DNA of 35,731 bases from Acidobacteriota bacterium (GCA_021791875.1 JAJYVU010000036.1:1-35731), one strand, 5' to 3'. Positions 16,442-24,667 are shown, counted from the stretch's first letter. Numbers and translations: made by a program. The notes: generated from the sequence alone by a model not told the origin.

Positions 16442-19400
16442 TCACCTGGTAACGGGCGGATAGGCCGGTTGTTCCGGAAACGCAGGCATCCATGCTGGCC
16501 GCGGAGGCTTAACCACCGGATGCGTCTGAATCTCCTTCAGAAGCACATGCACCGCGGTTTCAATCTGGGAATCAAGGTTCTTCTGCGCCAGCAAGCCAGG
16601 ATTCACGTGCACCGGGATCGACGGGATCACGCCGATATTCTCGACCACCCACTTCGAGTCGGTTCCGTACATGGCGACTTCGGAAACCACCTGCTGACCG
16701 CCGTCCAGCAGTGTAAAGGTGTTGTCGTATCCGCGCACCCCGCCCCAGGTGCGTGAACCGATGGTCGGCCCAAGGTGATACTGCTGAAAGCGATACGCGA
16801 AAATGTCGCCATCGGAAGCCGAGCCGCCATTGATGAGCGCCGCCATGTGGCCGATATACGCATTCTGCGGGCTCACCTCATACGAACCATGACGGTTCGT
16901 CCAGCCTGCCACCTCCTTCTGCGTCAGCTGGTCAAACAGAATCGTGTCAATAAAGCCGCCCAGGTTCCAGCGGTCATCGATGATCAGACCCGGCTTGTTG
17001 AGTTGGCTGTAGTACTGCCGCACAAACTCGTGCAGACCAGTCGCCTCCATGTCGTCCAGATACACATAGCCCACCTTGCCGCCGGAAAGCTTGTTCACCT
17101 CGTTCCGGTTGTTGTTAATCCAGTGCAGCAGGTGCAGCTTGCCGCTGTTGACCACCGGCTTCACCAGGATGGTCCACGGTTTGCCCGTGGGGGTGGCCGC
17201 CACACTCAGCGTGATGGTCTGCCCAAGGGTGCCCTGCAAAAGCTCGTATGGATTGGTCGGGGCGGTGAGCGGCTGGCCGTTGATCGCCAGCACGTAATCC
17301 CCCTCCTTCACCTTGAGCCCCGGCTGCGCAAGCGGCGCGTAATAGCCCGGTACGGTATTGTCCCCATGGTAGATCTGCTTCAGATAGTAGCGTCCGGCTT
17401 GGGCGTTCAATCCAAATGTCACACCCAAACCGGCCGTCGGTTGCGGAGGAGTCTTCCAGCCCATGGCGCCGCCAAAAATATACATATGGCTCTCGCCCAG
17501 CGAGCCGATCATATTGCCCATGATGTAGTTCAGATCTTCCCGGTCTTGGGCCAGAGGCAGCAGCGCCCGGTAATCCTTGCCGATCGTCGCCCACTTGGCC
17601 TGTATCAACTCCGGATTTACGAAGTAATCGCGCACATGGCGCCACGCTTCGTTGTAGATCTCCGTCCATTCCGCACGCGGATCTACACGCATCTGCATGT
17701 TCGCGGTATTCAGCTTCTTGCTCTTGACCTGCGCTTTAAACGCCGAAGGACGCAGCACCCAATGGCCGTGCAGATTGTAGAGCAGCGTCGAGCCGTCTGC
17801 CGACAGTACGAAGCCTTGGTCCAACCCCGGCCCCTTAGCCAGCGTCAGCGCCTTCCGCTTCTTCAGGTTGTAGGCACGTAGTTCCGGCGCCTGGCCGGGA
17901 ATAGCCCCTCCCAGCACTGGCACCGGCGTGGTCGAATAGTAGACAACTCCCTTGTAGGCGGCCACCTGCGAAATGTTCGCCGCTGGCACCGGCACCTGAA
18001 CCGCACGCTGGATCAGCCCCGTGAAATCGATCTTGACCGCAGGCGTCTTCGGCTTCTTGCTCTTCGCCTCTTGCTTGCCCTTGCCGGCGGTCTTCTCTTT
18101 GCTCTTGCTCGCGTCGGCCTTCTTGTCCTTGCCCTTCTGCTGCGAGCTTGCCGTCGGCTGCTGCGTCCGCGGAGCAAACGGGGAAGGAGTATCCGCCTGG
18201 AGCGTGGTCACATACAATCCATCCGGAACCACACCCGAGGCTCCGAAGTTGTAGCTCGAAAGCACAGGGTTTACGAGCCGGGCCGACACAAAAAACAGAT
18301 ACTTGCCGTTGTGGGAAAATGCTGGCCTGCTGTCGCTGAAATCGCCTCGGCTGATCTGGTGCAGGTCGCCGCTCTTGACGTCATAGATGAAGAGAGCGCG
18401 AAGTTGATTGGGCAAGTGCTTGGACAACGCCAGCCACTGGCTGTCCGGCGAGAACGAGATGTTCTGGAATGCGCCCACCACCATCTGCGGATCAGAGGCG
18501 ACTTCTTTCTGCGCCCCGCTCTTGGTATTCACCAGCCACAACTGCTGCTTCGAGTTCGTATAAGACAACCATTGCCCATCAGGACTCCACACCAGCGGCC
18601 CGGAAACGGTCAGTTCCCCTTCTTGTGTCAATGCGCGCGGCTTGCCGGTCCCGTCCGCCGGACGCACCATCACCTGGCTGTCCACGCCTTTGTCTTGGAT
18701 ATAGGCGATCCATTTCCCATTGGGGGACCAGGCCGGATCTTCGTCGTTGCTGGCCACCGTCTTGCTTAGGTCCGTGGTGTGCCCGTAATCCACCGGCACG
18801 GTAAACAATGCGCCCCGCGCGCTGAAGACCGCCAGCTTGCCATCCGGCGCCACATCGGCGCCACGAATCATCTTCGCCGCTGCATATTCATAGGGCAGCG
18901 TATGCCTGCCGCTCAGCGGCACCGTCACGGGCACGGCCTTCAGCTTGCCTGTCGCAAATAAATACACATACAGCTTGCCGCCGTCCGAAATCGCGATGCC
19001 CGTATTCCCTGCGCTCGGCCAGTCCACATCGTAAACAGGGAAATGCGTCACCTGTTGCATCGCACCCGTCTTCAGATCCCTCACCCACAGGTTCAGCACG
19101 CCTTTCGGACCACGGTCTGAAGCAAAATACAGCTTGTCACCCACCCACATCGGGAACGTGTCTTCGCCTTTCCAGTGGGTCAACTGCGTGCTGGCGCCGG
19201 TCGCCAGATCATAGGTGTAGATTTGGCCCGCCTGCCCGCCGTAATAGTGCTTGCGGTGGAAGGGCCGCAGGATGCGCGACAACTTGTTGTACGCAACCTC
19301 CGTGCCGCCGCCATTAAACGACAACGGACCAGTCCACGGCATCGGCAATACCGTGGGAAATCCCCCGGCCACCGGCACCTCGAATGCACGCTCAATCTGT

Positions 19401-19858
19401 GGATTAAAGCTGTCACGCCGCGATAGAAAAATCACGTCGCGGCTGTTCGGCGTCCAGCCAATCACAGTGTTGTCCGGCGCCGTCCCGATCTTGCCACCAA
19501 CCGGCCCGTTGATCGACCGCCAGGTGAGCTGCTTCACCGGGCCGCCGTCGATCGAGACAACATAAACATCCGTATTGCCACGAAACCAGCCCGTAAAGGC
19601 GACCCACTTTCCGTTTGGGGACACCAGGGGATGCGAGTCGTAGCCCGAATCCGCGGTCAGCCGCACCGCCTCGCCGCCTTGCACTCCGGCTTTCCACACT
19701 GACCCGCCGGCTTCAAATACCACCGTGTCACCGTGAATGCTCGGATAGCGAATCAATGCCTGCACCGGGCCCGATGCTTCCTGAGCGAGTGTGTTATGGG
19801 AAGGCAGAACAAGCAAAAGGGCAGCGCCGAATGCGCAGGCAAGCGTTTTCAACCTCAT
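16442..19858 (-). CDS. Secreted tricorn-like protease (S41 family, beta-propeller plus PDZ)
   Basis: This encodes 1138 residues, against ~1070 for archaeal tricorn. A signal peptide (1-25, ending LAQ) sends it out of the cytoplasm. TolB/tricorn-type propeller repeats span about 35-560, with recurring 'SPDGKWLAY'-like blades such as LVSPNGKWVAFTG and WSPDGQWLSYTN. A lysine-rich linker (about 565-606) follows. The C1 domain carries the S790-H791 pair in LGESHMY. The PDZ domain is at about 845-905 (VKEGDYVLAINGQPL). The S41 core has GGSASDGD with nucleophile Ser1015 and oxyanion Asp1016, and the final acid Glu1073 in VVENIGV. These match tricorn S745/H746, S965/D966 and E1023. It likely cuts oligopeptides. 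Its codon choice is visibly less biased to C-ending codons than the neighbours. The start ATG at 19858 has AGAGG 9 nt upstream. Confidence 0.9.
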   Translation of the reverse strand: MRLKTLACAFGAALLLVLPSHNTLAQEASGPVQALIRYPSIHGDTVVFEAGGSVWKAGVQGGEAVRLTADSGYDSHPLVSPNGKWVAFTGWFRGNTDVYVVSIDGGPVKQLTWRSINGPVGGKIGTAPDNTVIGWTPNSRDVIFLSRRDSFNPQIERAFEVPVAGGFPTVLPMPWTGPLSFNGGGTEVAYNKLSRILRPFHRKHYYGGQAGQIYTYDLATGASTQLTHWKGEDTFPMWVGDKLYFASDRGPKGVLNLWVRDLKTGAMQQVTHFPVYDVDWPSAGNTGIAISDGGKLYVYLFATGKLKAVPVTVPLSGRHTLPYEYAAAKMIRGADVAPDGKLAVFSARGALFTVPVDYGHTTDLSKTVASNDEDPAWSPNGKWIAYIQDKGVDSQVMVRPADGTGKPRALTQEGELTVSGPLVWSPDGQWLSYTNSKQQLWLVNTKSGAQKEVASDPQMVVGAFQNISFSPDSQWLALSKHLPNQLRALFIYDVKSGDLHQISRGDFSDSRPAFSHNGKYLFFVSARLVNPVLSSYNFGASGVVPDGLYVTTLQADTPSPFAPRTQQPTASSQQKGKDKKADASKSKEKTAGKGKQEAKSKKPKTPAVKIDFTGLIQRAVQVPVPAANISQVAAYKGVVYYSTTPVPVLGGAIPGQAPELRAYNLKKRKALTLAKGPGLDQGFVLSADGSTLLYNLHGHWVLRPSAFKAQVKSKKLNTANMQMRVDPRAEWTEIYNEAWRHVRDYFVNPELIQAKWATIGKDYRALLPLAQDREDLNYIMGNMIGSLGESHMYIFGGAMGWKTPPQPTAGLGVTFGLNAQAGRYYLKQIYHGDNTVPGYYAPLAQPGLKVKEGDYVLAINGQPLTAPTNPYELLQGTLGQTITLSVAATPTGKPWTILVKPVVNSGKLHLLHWINNNRNEVNKLSGGKVGYVYLDDMEATGLHEFVRQYYSQLNKPGLIIDDRWNLGGFIDTILFDQLTQKEVAGWTNRHGSYEVSPQNAYIGHMAALINGGSASDGDIFAYRFQQYHLGPTIGSRTWGGVRGYDNTFTLLDGGQQVVSEVAMYGTDSKWVVENIGVIPSIPVHVNPGLLAQKNLDSQIETAVHVLLKEIQTHPVVKPPRPAWMPAFPEQPAYPPVTR

Positions 19859-20004
19859 AGGGTAATCCTCTGGAAATTCCCGACTGGGACACAGGAGCCG
19901 CGCAAAGGGCCTGGTAAGCGGGTGATTTGCATCGACTTGGATGATTGCCCTTGATTATCTGCCTGTGATCGTTAGCTGACAAGTAAACCGGCGCGTTACC
20001 CCGG

Positions 20005-20042
20005 CTGCCGAACCTCTTCGTCGAGCGATTACGGTTCGGCAG
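20005..20042. promoter_or_regulatory. Perfect 10-bp inverted repeat upstream of lipA
   Basis: CTGCCGAACC (20005-20014) is exactly complementary to GGTTCGGCAG (20033-20042), with an 18-nt spacer. It lies between the divergent tricorn-like and lipA genes, 44 bp before the lipA start. There is no T-run, so it is not a terminator. It could be an operator or a leader hairpin. Confidence 0.4.
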
Positions 20043-20071
20043 GACATCTCCTCTGGAGACAGCCCGTCCCT

Positions 20072-20077
20072 TACAAT
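20072..20077 (+). promoter_or_regulatory. -10-like hexamer close to the lipA start
   Basis: TACAAT ends 8 nt before the lipA ATG, with GGGGG in between. If it is a true -10, the lipA mRNA would have almost no leader. The -35 is not convincing. Confidence 0.25.
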
Positions 20078-20085
20078 AGGGGGTT

Positions 20086-21012
20086 ATGGCTTCCAGCCCG
20101 TTCGTGCAGATCGACCTCGCCCCCAAACGCCCCGTCCAAAAGCCTGACTGGCTCAAGGCCCGCGCCCCCATGGGCGAAAACTACCACGACCTCAAGTCGC
20201 TGGCTCGCCGCCTCAATCTCCACACCGTCTGCGAGTCCGCCCACTGCCCCAACATCGGCGAGTGCTGGCATCACCGCACCGCCACCTTCATGATGCTCGG
20301 CAACCTCTGCACCCGCCGCTGCGGCTTCTGCGCCGTCCCCAAGGGCCGTCCCGAGCCCATTGACTTCGACGAACCCCGCCGCGTCGCCGAAGCCGTCGCC
20401 ATGCTCGGCCTCAAATTCGCCGTCATCACCAGCGTCGACCGCGACGACGACATCCTCGGCGGTGCCCGCGCCTTCGCCATGGTCATCGAGGAAATCCGCA
20501 GGCAGGCCCCCCAATGCCAGGTCGAAGTCCTCATCCCTGACTTCCAGGGCAACGAAGAGGCCATCAAGATCGTCGTCGACGCCCACCCCGAAATCCTCAA
20601 TCACAACACCGAATCGGTCCCGCGCCTCTATCGCGCCGTCCGCTCCGGCGCCCGCTACGAGCGCACCCTCCGCCTCCTCGAATTCTCCAAGAAAACCGAC
20701 CCCACCGTCGTCACCAAGTCCGGCGTTATGGTCGGCCTCGGCGAAGAAATGCACGAGCTCCTCGATGTCTACCGCGACCTCGCACGCGTCGGCACTGACG
20801 TCCTCACCATCGGCCAGTACCTCCGCCCCTCGAAGGACCACCTGCCCATGGCCCGCTACTACACCCCCGAGGAGTTCGCCTTCATGAAGGAAGAAGCCCT
20901 CCGCATGGGCTTCCGCCACGTTGAAAGCGGCCCGCTTGTCCGCTCCTCCTATCACGCGCACGAACAAGCCGATTCAGCCCAGGCGGATGCAGCCTCCGTC
21001 CGCATTGTCTAG
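20086..21012 (+). CDS. lipA: Lipoyl synthase (radical SAM)
   Basis: This encodes 308 residues. It inserts two sulphurs into protein-bound octanoyl groups to make the lipoyl cofactor of the pyruvate and 2-oxoglutarate dehydrogenases and the glycine cleavage system. The auxiliary [4Fe-4S] cluster has C49-x4-C54-x5-C60 (VCESAHCPNIGEC), and the radical-SAM cluster has C75-x3-C79-x2-C82 (CTRRCGFC). The C-terminal RSSYHA serine, which ligates the auxiliary cluster in structures, is present. Other family blocks are V-I-T-S-V-D-R-D-D and IGQYLRPSKDHLPM. Length is normal. It leads a same-strand cluster with nadD (19 bp on), rsfS and a secreted TonB-C-like protein. The N-terminus is short and polar, and the ATG at 20086 is preceded by AGGGGG. 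Confidence 0.97.
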   Translation: MASSPFVQIDLAPKRPVQKPDWLKARAPMGENYHDLKSLARRLNLHTVCESAHCPNIGECWHHRTATFMMLGNLCTRRCGFCAVPKGRPEPIDFDEPRRVAEAVAMLGLKFAVITSVDRDDDILGGARAFAMVIEEIRRQAPQCQVEVLIPDFQGNEEAIKIVVDAHPEILNHNTESVPRLYRAVRSGARYERTLRLLEFSKKTDPTVVTKSGVMVGLGEEMHELLDVYRDLARVGTDVLTIGQYLRPSKDHLPMARYYTPEEFAFMKEEALRMGFRHVESGPLVRSSYHAHEQADSAQADAASVRIV

Positions 21013-21031
21013 GTCCCGGAGCAAGTCCACG

Positions 21032-21736
21032 GTGAGTCAAACTCCATCCCGCCCGCCCCGCATCGGCTTTTTTGGCGGCACTTTCGACCCTCCCCACACC
21101 GGCCACCTCGCCCTCGCCAGCCTGGCCCTCCAAACCCTCGATCTCGACAAGGTGCTCGTCGCGCCCGTCGGCCTCCAGCCACTCAAGCTCGGCCGTCCCG
21201 CAACCCCCTACCGCGACCGCCTCGCCATGACCCGCCTCGCCCTCGCCGGCCATCCCCGCCTCGAACTCAGCGAAGCCGACGCCCCGCGCCCCGACGGCCT
21301 GCCCAACTATATGATTGACACCCTCCGCCGGTTGCGCGCACCTTTGCCGCCCGATGCTCAGCTCTACGTCATCTGCGGCGCTGACGCTTTCCTCAACATC
21401 TCCCTCTGGCACCGCCCTTCCGATCTCCTCATGGAATTCCCCTTCATCATCGGCGCACGCCCCGGCTTTGACCTCGGCCGCATCGCCAACGCCCTGCCAG
21501 ACGATATCTCCGTCGCCTCCGACGACCACCCCGATCCGCAACTGCTCACCCTCGGCCTGCGCAACCGGCACGGCCGCCGCTCGCGCCTCTACCTCCTGCC
21601 CCAGCTACAGCACGACATCTCCGCCACCGAACTCCGGGACGCGCTCCACTCCGCCGACCCCAACCCCTCGCTTCTGCCTCAGGCCGTCCTCGCCTACATC
21701 CGCGACCACCGCCTTTACCGCAACGGCACCCCCTGA
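21032..21736 (+). CDS. nadD: Nicotinate-nucleotide adenylyltransferase
   Basis: This encodes 234 residues. It makes deamido-NAD from nicotinate mononucleotide and ATP, the penultimate step of NAD synthesis. The nucleotidyltransferase motif GGTFDPPHTGHL is at 15-26 (H22-x-x-H25). The second motif is in DISATELRDAL (S-A-T-x-L-R, in place of the usual I-S-S-T-x-I-R). YVICGADAFLNISLWHRPSDLL is the family's central block. The GTG at 21032 is chosen because it is the start nearest the conserved GFFGGTFDP strand and has GGAG about 10 nt upstream; the frame is open further upstream into lipA. It lies 19 bp after lipA and 63 bp before rsfS. The nadD-rsfS adjacency is common in bacteria. Confidence 0.94.
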   Translation: MSQTPSRPPRIGFFGGTFDPPHTGHLALASLALQTLDLDKVLVAPVGLQPLKLGRPATPYRDRLAMTRLALAGHPRLELSEADAPRPDGLPNYMIDTLRRLRAPLPPDAQLYVICGADAFLNISLWHRPSDLLMEFPFIIGARPGFDLGRIANALPDDISVASDDHPDPQLLTLGLRNRHGRRSRLYLLPQLQHDISATELRDALHSADPNPSLLPQAVLAYIRDHRLYRNGTP

Positions 21737-21799
21737 TTCCCGCGCGCATCCCCGCGCTGAATTGCTCTACCATACCCGCAAGGAGACCGAACCGAACGA

Positions 21800-22417
21800 A
21801 TGCCCACCAACGAAACCCGCCAGATGGTCCTCGCCGCCGCTGCCGCCTGTGAAGATAAAAAAGGTCAGGATACCCGGGTCCTCGAGCTCGACGCTGCCGA
21901 CGCAGGCTTTACCGATTTCTTCCTCATCACCAGCGCCGCCAATGAGCGCCAGGCCGTCGCCATCGCCGACGAAATCGAACTCCAGCTCAAACGAAAATTC
22001 GGCGTCTATCCCAACTCCGTCGAAGGTCGCCGCCTCGGCGAATGGATCCTCCTCGACTACGTCGACTTCGTCGTCCACGTCTTCCTCGCCGAGCGCCGCG
22101 CCTTCTACGACATCGAGCGCCTCCGCAAATCCGCCCGCACCGTCGACCTCGACGAGCTCAAGCGCGCCCTGACGGAAAAGACTCTCGCCGCCCGCAAAAA
22201 GGCTCCAGCAAAGAAGAAATCCGCCACAAAACAACCCGCGCCGGCAAAGAAGACTTCGCCTGCAAAGAAAACCCCGGCAAAGAAAGCCCCGGCCAGGAAA
22301 TCTCCTGCAAAGAAAACCGCGGCAAAGAAAACTCCAACCCAAAAAGCAACCAGCTCCGTTACAAAAAAACCCGCGGCAAAGAAAACCGCGACGAAAAAAT
22401 CCCTCCGCCGCAAATGA
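21800..22417 (+). CDS. rsfS: Ribosomal silencing factor RsfS with a histone-H1-like lysine-rich tail
   Basis: This encodes 205 residues, while RsfS alone is usually ~105-130. Residues 1 to ~125 are the RsfS/Iojap domain: AAAACEDKKGQDTRVLELD, TDFFLITSAANERQAVAIADEI and RRLGEWILLDYVDFVVHVF. RsfS binds uL14 on the 50S subunit and blocks subunit joining when nutrients are short. Residues ~126-205 are a basic tail of PAKK/KKTPAKK-type repeats with almost only K, A, P, T, S and R. They resemble the C-terminal domain of histone H1 or bacterial lysine-rich histone-like proteins. The tail is in frame with no break. It probably binds nucleic acid (rRNA or DNA), but this is inference. The gene ends in an ATGA junction with an upstream start option of the next gene. 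Confidence 0.92.
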   Translation: MPTNETRQMVLAAAAACEDKKGQDTRVLELDAADAGFTDFFLITSAANERQAVAIADEIELQLKRKFGVYPNSVEGRRLGEWILLDYVDFVVHVFLAERRAFYDIERLRKSARTVDLDELKRALTEKTLAARKKAPAKKKSATKQPAPAKKTSPAKKTPAKKAPARKSPAKKTAAKKTPTQKATSSVTKKPAAKKTATKKSLRRK

Positions 22418-22423
22418 ACATCT

Positions 22424-22484
22424 CGGGTGCGCCACGACCCGACCCGCCCCCGCCGGGTGCGCCACATCTCGCGGAGATGTGCGT
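22424..22484. repeat. Palindromic repeat with doubled CGGGTGCGCCAC unit
   Basis: CGGGTGCGCCAC occurs at 22424-22435 and 22454-22465. The second copy runs into a perfect hairpin CACATCTC-GCG-GAGATGTG (22463-22481). It resembles the 'gggtgc-ccac-atctc...gagatgtgg' type of small intergenic repeat that I associate with acidobacteria. The ATG at 22477 lies in the right arm. Confidence 0.5.
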
Positions 22485-23556
22485 TCGTCGCCGCACGGCG
22501 CCGCACCGCATCCTTCTCTGCGCCCTGCTCTTCGCGCTCCCGGCCTTCGCTCTCGCCGCGCAATCCAAGCCCGCCCCGCCCGCTATGCCGAAGAACCCGC
22601 TGGCTCTGTTGCAGCTCGGCGCCCTTCGCAACGGACTCACGGCTCCAGGCCTGCCCCCCTGGCACATCAAGGTCTCCTATCAGACCTACAAGCCCAACGG
22701 CCACCCCAAGGCAACCGGGACCTTCGAAGAATGGTGGGCCGCACCCGACGAATACGTGCTCGTCTTCGATCGCAAGGGCTACCACCTCCAGGCCTGGGTC
22801 ACGCCCCACGGCAGCTTTGCCATCGGCAACCCAGACCTGCCCATGCCCGAACGCCTCGTCTATCACTGGATCGTCGCGCCCATCCCCCGGCATCCCGACC
22901 TCACCGGCGCGCACTTCCGCTACCGCGTGCGCCTCATTGGCCCCATGCAGCTGCCCTGCGTCCAGATCGATTCCCGCCAGCCGGCGCCCGGCAACCTGCC
23001 GCCCCAGTACCCCACGTTCTGCTTCGAGTCCCACCACCCCATGCTGCGCATCGCCGACACGCGCATCTCCGAAGTTGTCACCACCGCCGCCGTGGGAGAG
23101 CTGGGCCGCCAATATCTTGCCCAGCACTTTACCGCCGTCATCGGCCCTCGGATCATCCTCACCGCCACGCTACAGCGGGGTGAGTCATTCATTCGCATCG
23201 ATCCGTCCTTCTTCGCACCACCCGCCAACGCACGTCCAGCGCCGCCGCCCTCCACATCCATCCTCTATCTCACCGCCAGAGAAGCCGCCACGCACCTCAT
23301 CCCATCCAGCGCCGCGCACAATGGACCGCTCTCTTTCCTTCAAATGAGCCACGCCTTCGTGGAGCTTGCCGCCTCCATCGACACCCATGGCCGCGTCCAT
23401 GGCCTTCAAATCCTCGGATCCACCGACCCCTACCTCGTCTCATCCATCTATCAGGCCGTTTCCCACTTCCGCTACCGCCCGTTTCTCCTCAACGGCGCAC
23501 CCACGGCCGTCCGCACCCGCATCCTTCTCGACTTCCGCGTACGCTTCCCCAAATAG
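22477..23556 (+). CDS. Secreted protein with a C-terminal TonB-like domain
   Basis: This encodes 359 residues from the chosen ATG. The signal peptide MCVRRRTAPHRILLCALLFALPAFALAAQ ends near residue 29. An ATG at 22414, overlapping the rsfS stop (ATGA), would add 21 residues before it; coupling favours 22414 and the signal peptide favours 22477. The middle (about 60-220) is a predicted beta-rich domain that I do not recognise, with phrases like GTFEEWWAAPDEYVLVFDRKG. The last ~65 residues (FVELAASIDTHGRVHGLQIL, then AVSHFRYRPFLLNGAPTAVR) follow the TonB C-terminal pattern 'd..G.v....v..s......a....v..wrf.P...nG.pv..r'. There is no membrane anchor beyond the signal. It may be a periplasmic protein, but its partner is unknown. 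Confidence 0.75.
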   Translation: MCVRRRTAPHRILLCALLFALPAFALAAQSKPAPPAMPKNPLALLQLGALRNGLTAPGLPPWHIKVSYQTYKPNGHPKATGTFEEWWAAPDEYVLVFDRKGYHLQAWVTPHGSFAIGNPDLPMPERLVYHWIVAPIPRHPDLTGAHFRYRVRLIGPMQLPCVQIDSRQPAPGNLPPQYPTFCFESHHPMLRIADTRISEVVTTAAVGELGRQYLAQHFTAVIGPRIILTATLQRGESFIRIDPSFFAPPANARPAPPPSTSILYLTAREAATHLIPSSAAHNGPLSFLQMSHAFVELAASIDTHGRVHGLQILGSTDPYLVSSIYQAVSHFRYRPFLLNGAPTAVRTRILLDFRVRFPK

Positions 23557-23603
23557 CCGCGCATCGCAAACATTTCAGCAGTCCAGCAGTGCACAGCGCG
23601 CGT

Positions 23604-23722
23604 TAGCGCATTTCCCCGTGAGCGTGTAGAAGAGACCGATTCACTCGGCGCGGCCACTCCATCAAAGAGCGGACACACTTGTAAGATTTCAGGTCCTCCA
23701 TCCGATCAGGAGAAATGCGCTA
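23604..23722. mobile_element. Miniature inverted-repeat element, copy 1 (119 bp)
   Basis: Terminal inverted repeats TAGCGCATTTCCCC (23604-23617) and GGAGAAATGCGCTA (23709-23722) match with one mismatch. They resemble the ends of the 24788-24904 element (TAGAGCATTTCCCC). The lengths are nearly equal (119 and 117 bp), and short internal motifs are shared near the left end (GTGTAGA / GTATAGA, AGAGA). It encodes no protein. It sits 40 bp upstream of murQ. Confidence 0.6.
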
Positions 23723-23761
23723 GCATATTTACACCCTGCGGTTATCTCGAGATTCGAACCT

Positions 23762-24667
23762 ATGGATCATCTCTCCAACCTCACCACCGAAGCCCGCCAC
23801 CCCAGCAGCGAACACCTCGACGAACTCCCTACCCCGTCCCTCGTCGAGCTGCTCCACTTCGGCGACCACGAAGCTCTCGACGCCGTCCAGCGCATCCTCC
23901 CGCAAATTGCCACCGCCATTGATACAGTTTCCGCCCGCATGGCTGCCGGTGGACGCCTCTTCTACTCCGGCGCCGGAACCTCCGGCCGTCTCGGCGTCCT
24001 TGACGCCTCCGAGTGCCCGCCCACCTACAACACCTCGCCCGAGATGGTTCAGGCCGTCATCGCCGGCGGAGACATCGCCCTCCGCACCGCCGTGGAAGGC
24101 GCCGAAGACCACCCCGAGCTTGGCGGCGACGACCTCATCGCCCAGGGCTTCACCGCCAAAGACACTCTCGTCGCCATCGCTGCCAGCGGCCGCACGCCCT
24201 ACGCCCTCGGCGCGCTCGAATACGCCCGCTCCCTCGGCGCATTCACCATCGGCCTCAGTTGCGTCGCCAACTCGCCTGTCGCCACCTCCGCCGACCTCGC
24301 CCTCACGCCCGTCACCGGCCCTGAAATCGTCACCGGTTCCACTCGCATGAAGGCCGGCACCGCCACCAAGCTCGTCCTCAACATGCTCTCCACCGGCGTC
24401 ATGGTGCGCCTCGGCTACGTCTACGGCAACCTCATGGTCAACCTGCAGCCCACCAACAAAAAGCTGCGCGACCGCGCCACCCGCATCGTCGCCACGCTCA
24501 CCGGCCTCGACGCTCCGGCTGCCGCCGCCCTGCTCCATCAAGCCGGCTCCGTGCGTGTCGCCGTGCTCATGCACCGGCTCTCCCTCGACCGCACCGCCGC
24601 CGCCGCCCGCCTCGAAGCCGCGCACGGAAGCCTCCGCGCAGCTCTCGGCGAAGCAGGCAGCAAATAG
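23762..24667 (+). CDS. murQ: N-acetylmuramic acid 6-phosphate etherase
   Basis: This encodes 301 residues. It cleaves the lactyl ether of MurNAc-6-phosphate to GlcNAc-6-phosphate and D-lactate during cell-wall recycling. It is cytosolic. The SIS domain has the family signature SGAGTSGRLGVLDASECPPT (about 63-82) and GSTRMKAGTATKLVLNM (about 197-213). The N-terminal block LTTEARHPSSEHLDELPT is typical of MurQ. The length is normal. No Shine-Dalgarno sequence is clear before the ATG at 23762. No other recycling gene (murK, nagZ, anmK or a PTS) is adjacent, and the gene is flanked on both sides by related miniature elements. Confidence 0.96.
   Translation: MDHLSNLTTEARHPSSEHLDELPTPSLVELLHFGDHEALDAVQRILPQIATAIDTVSARMAAGGRLFYSGAGTSGRLGVLDASECPPTYNTSPEMVQAVIAGGDIALRTAVEGAEDHPELGGDDLIAQGFTAKDTLVAIAASGRTPYALGALEYARSLGAFTIGLSCVANSPVATSADLALTPVTGPEIVTGSTRMKAGTATKLVLNMLSTGVMVRLGYVYGNLMVNLQPTNKKLRDRATRIVATLTGLDAPAAAALLHQAGSVRVAVLMHRLSLDRTAAAARLEAAHGSLRAALGEAGSK

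Noticed and set aside
18040..18165. Pyrimidine-rich low-complexity tract considered as a regulatory element
   Set aside because: It is the coding sequence of the lysine-rich linker in the tricorn-like protease.
19980..20042. Possible tRNA or riboswitch upstream of lipA
   Set aside because: There is no cloverleaf or T-loop, and no known riboswitch core recognised. Only a simple inverted repeat remains.
22195..22417. Purine-rich repeats considered as a CRISPR-like or satellite array
   Set aside because: They are in-frame lysine/alanine/proline codons of the rsfS tail with irregular spacing and no spacers.
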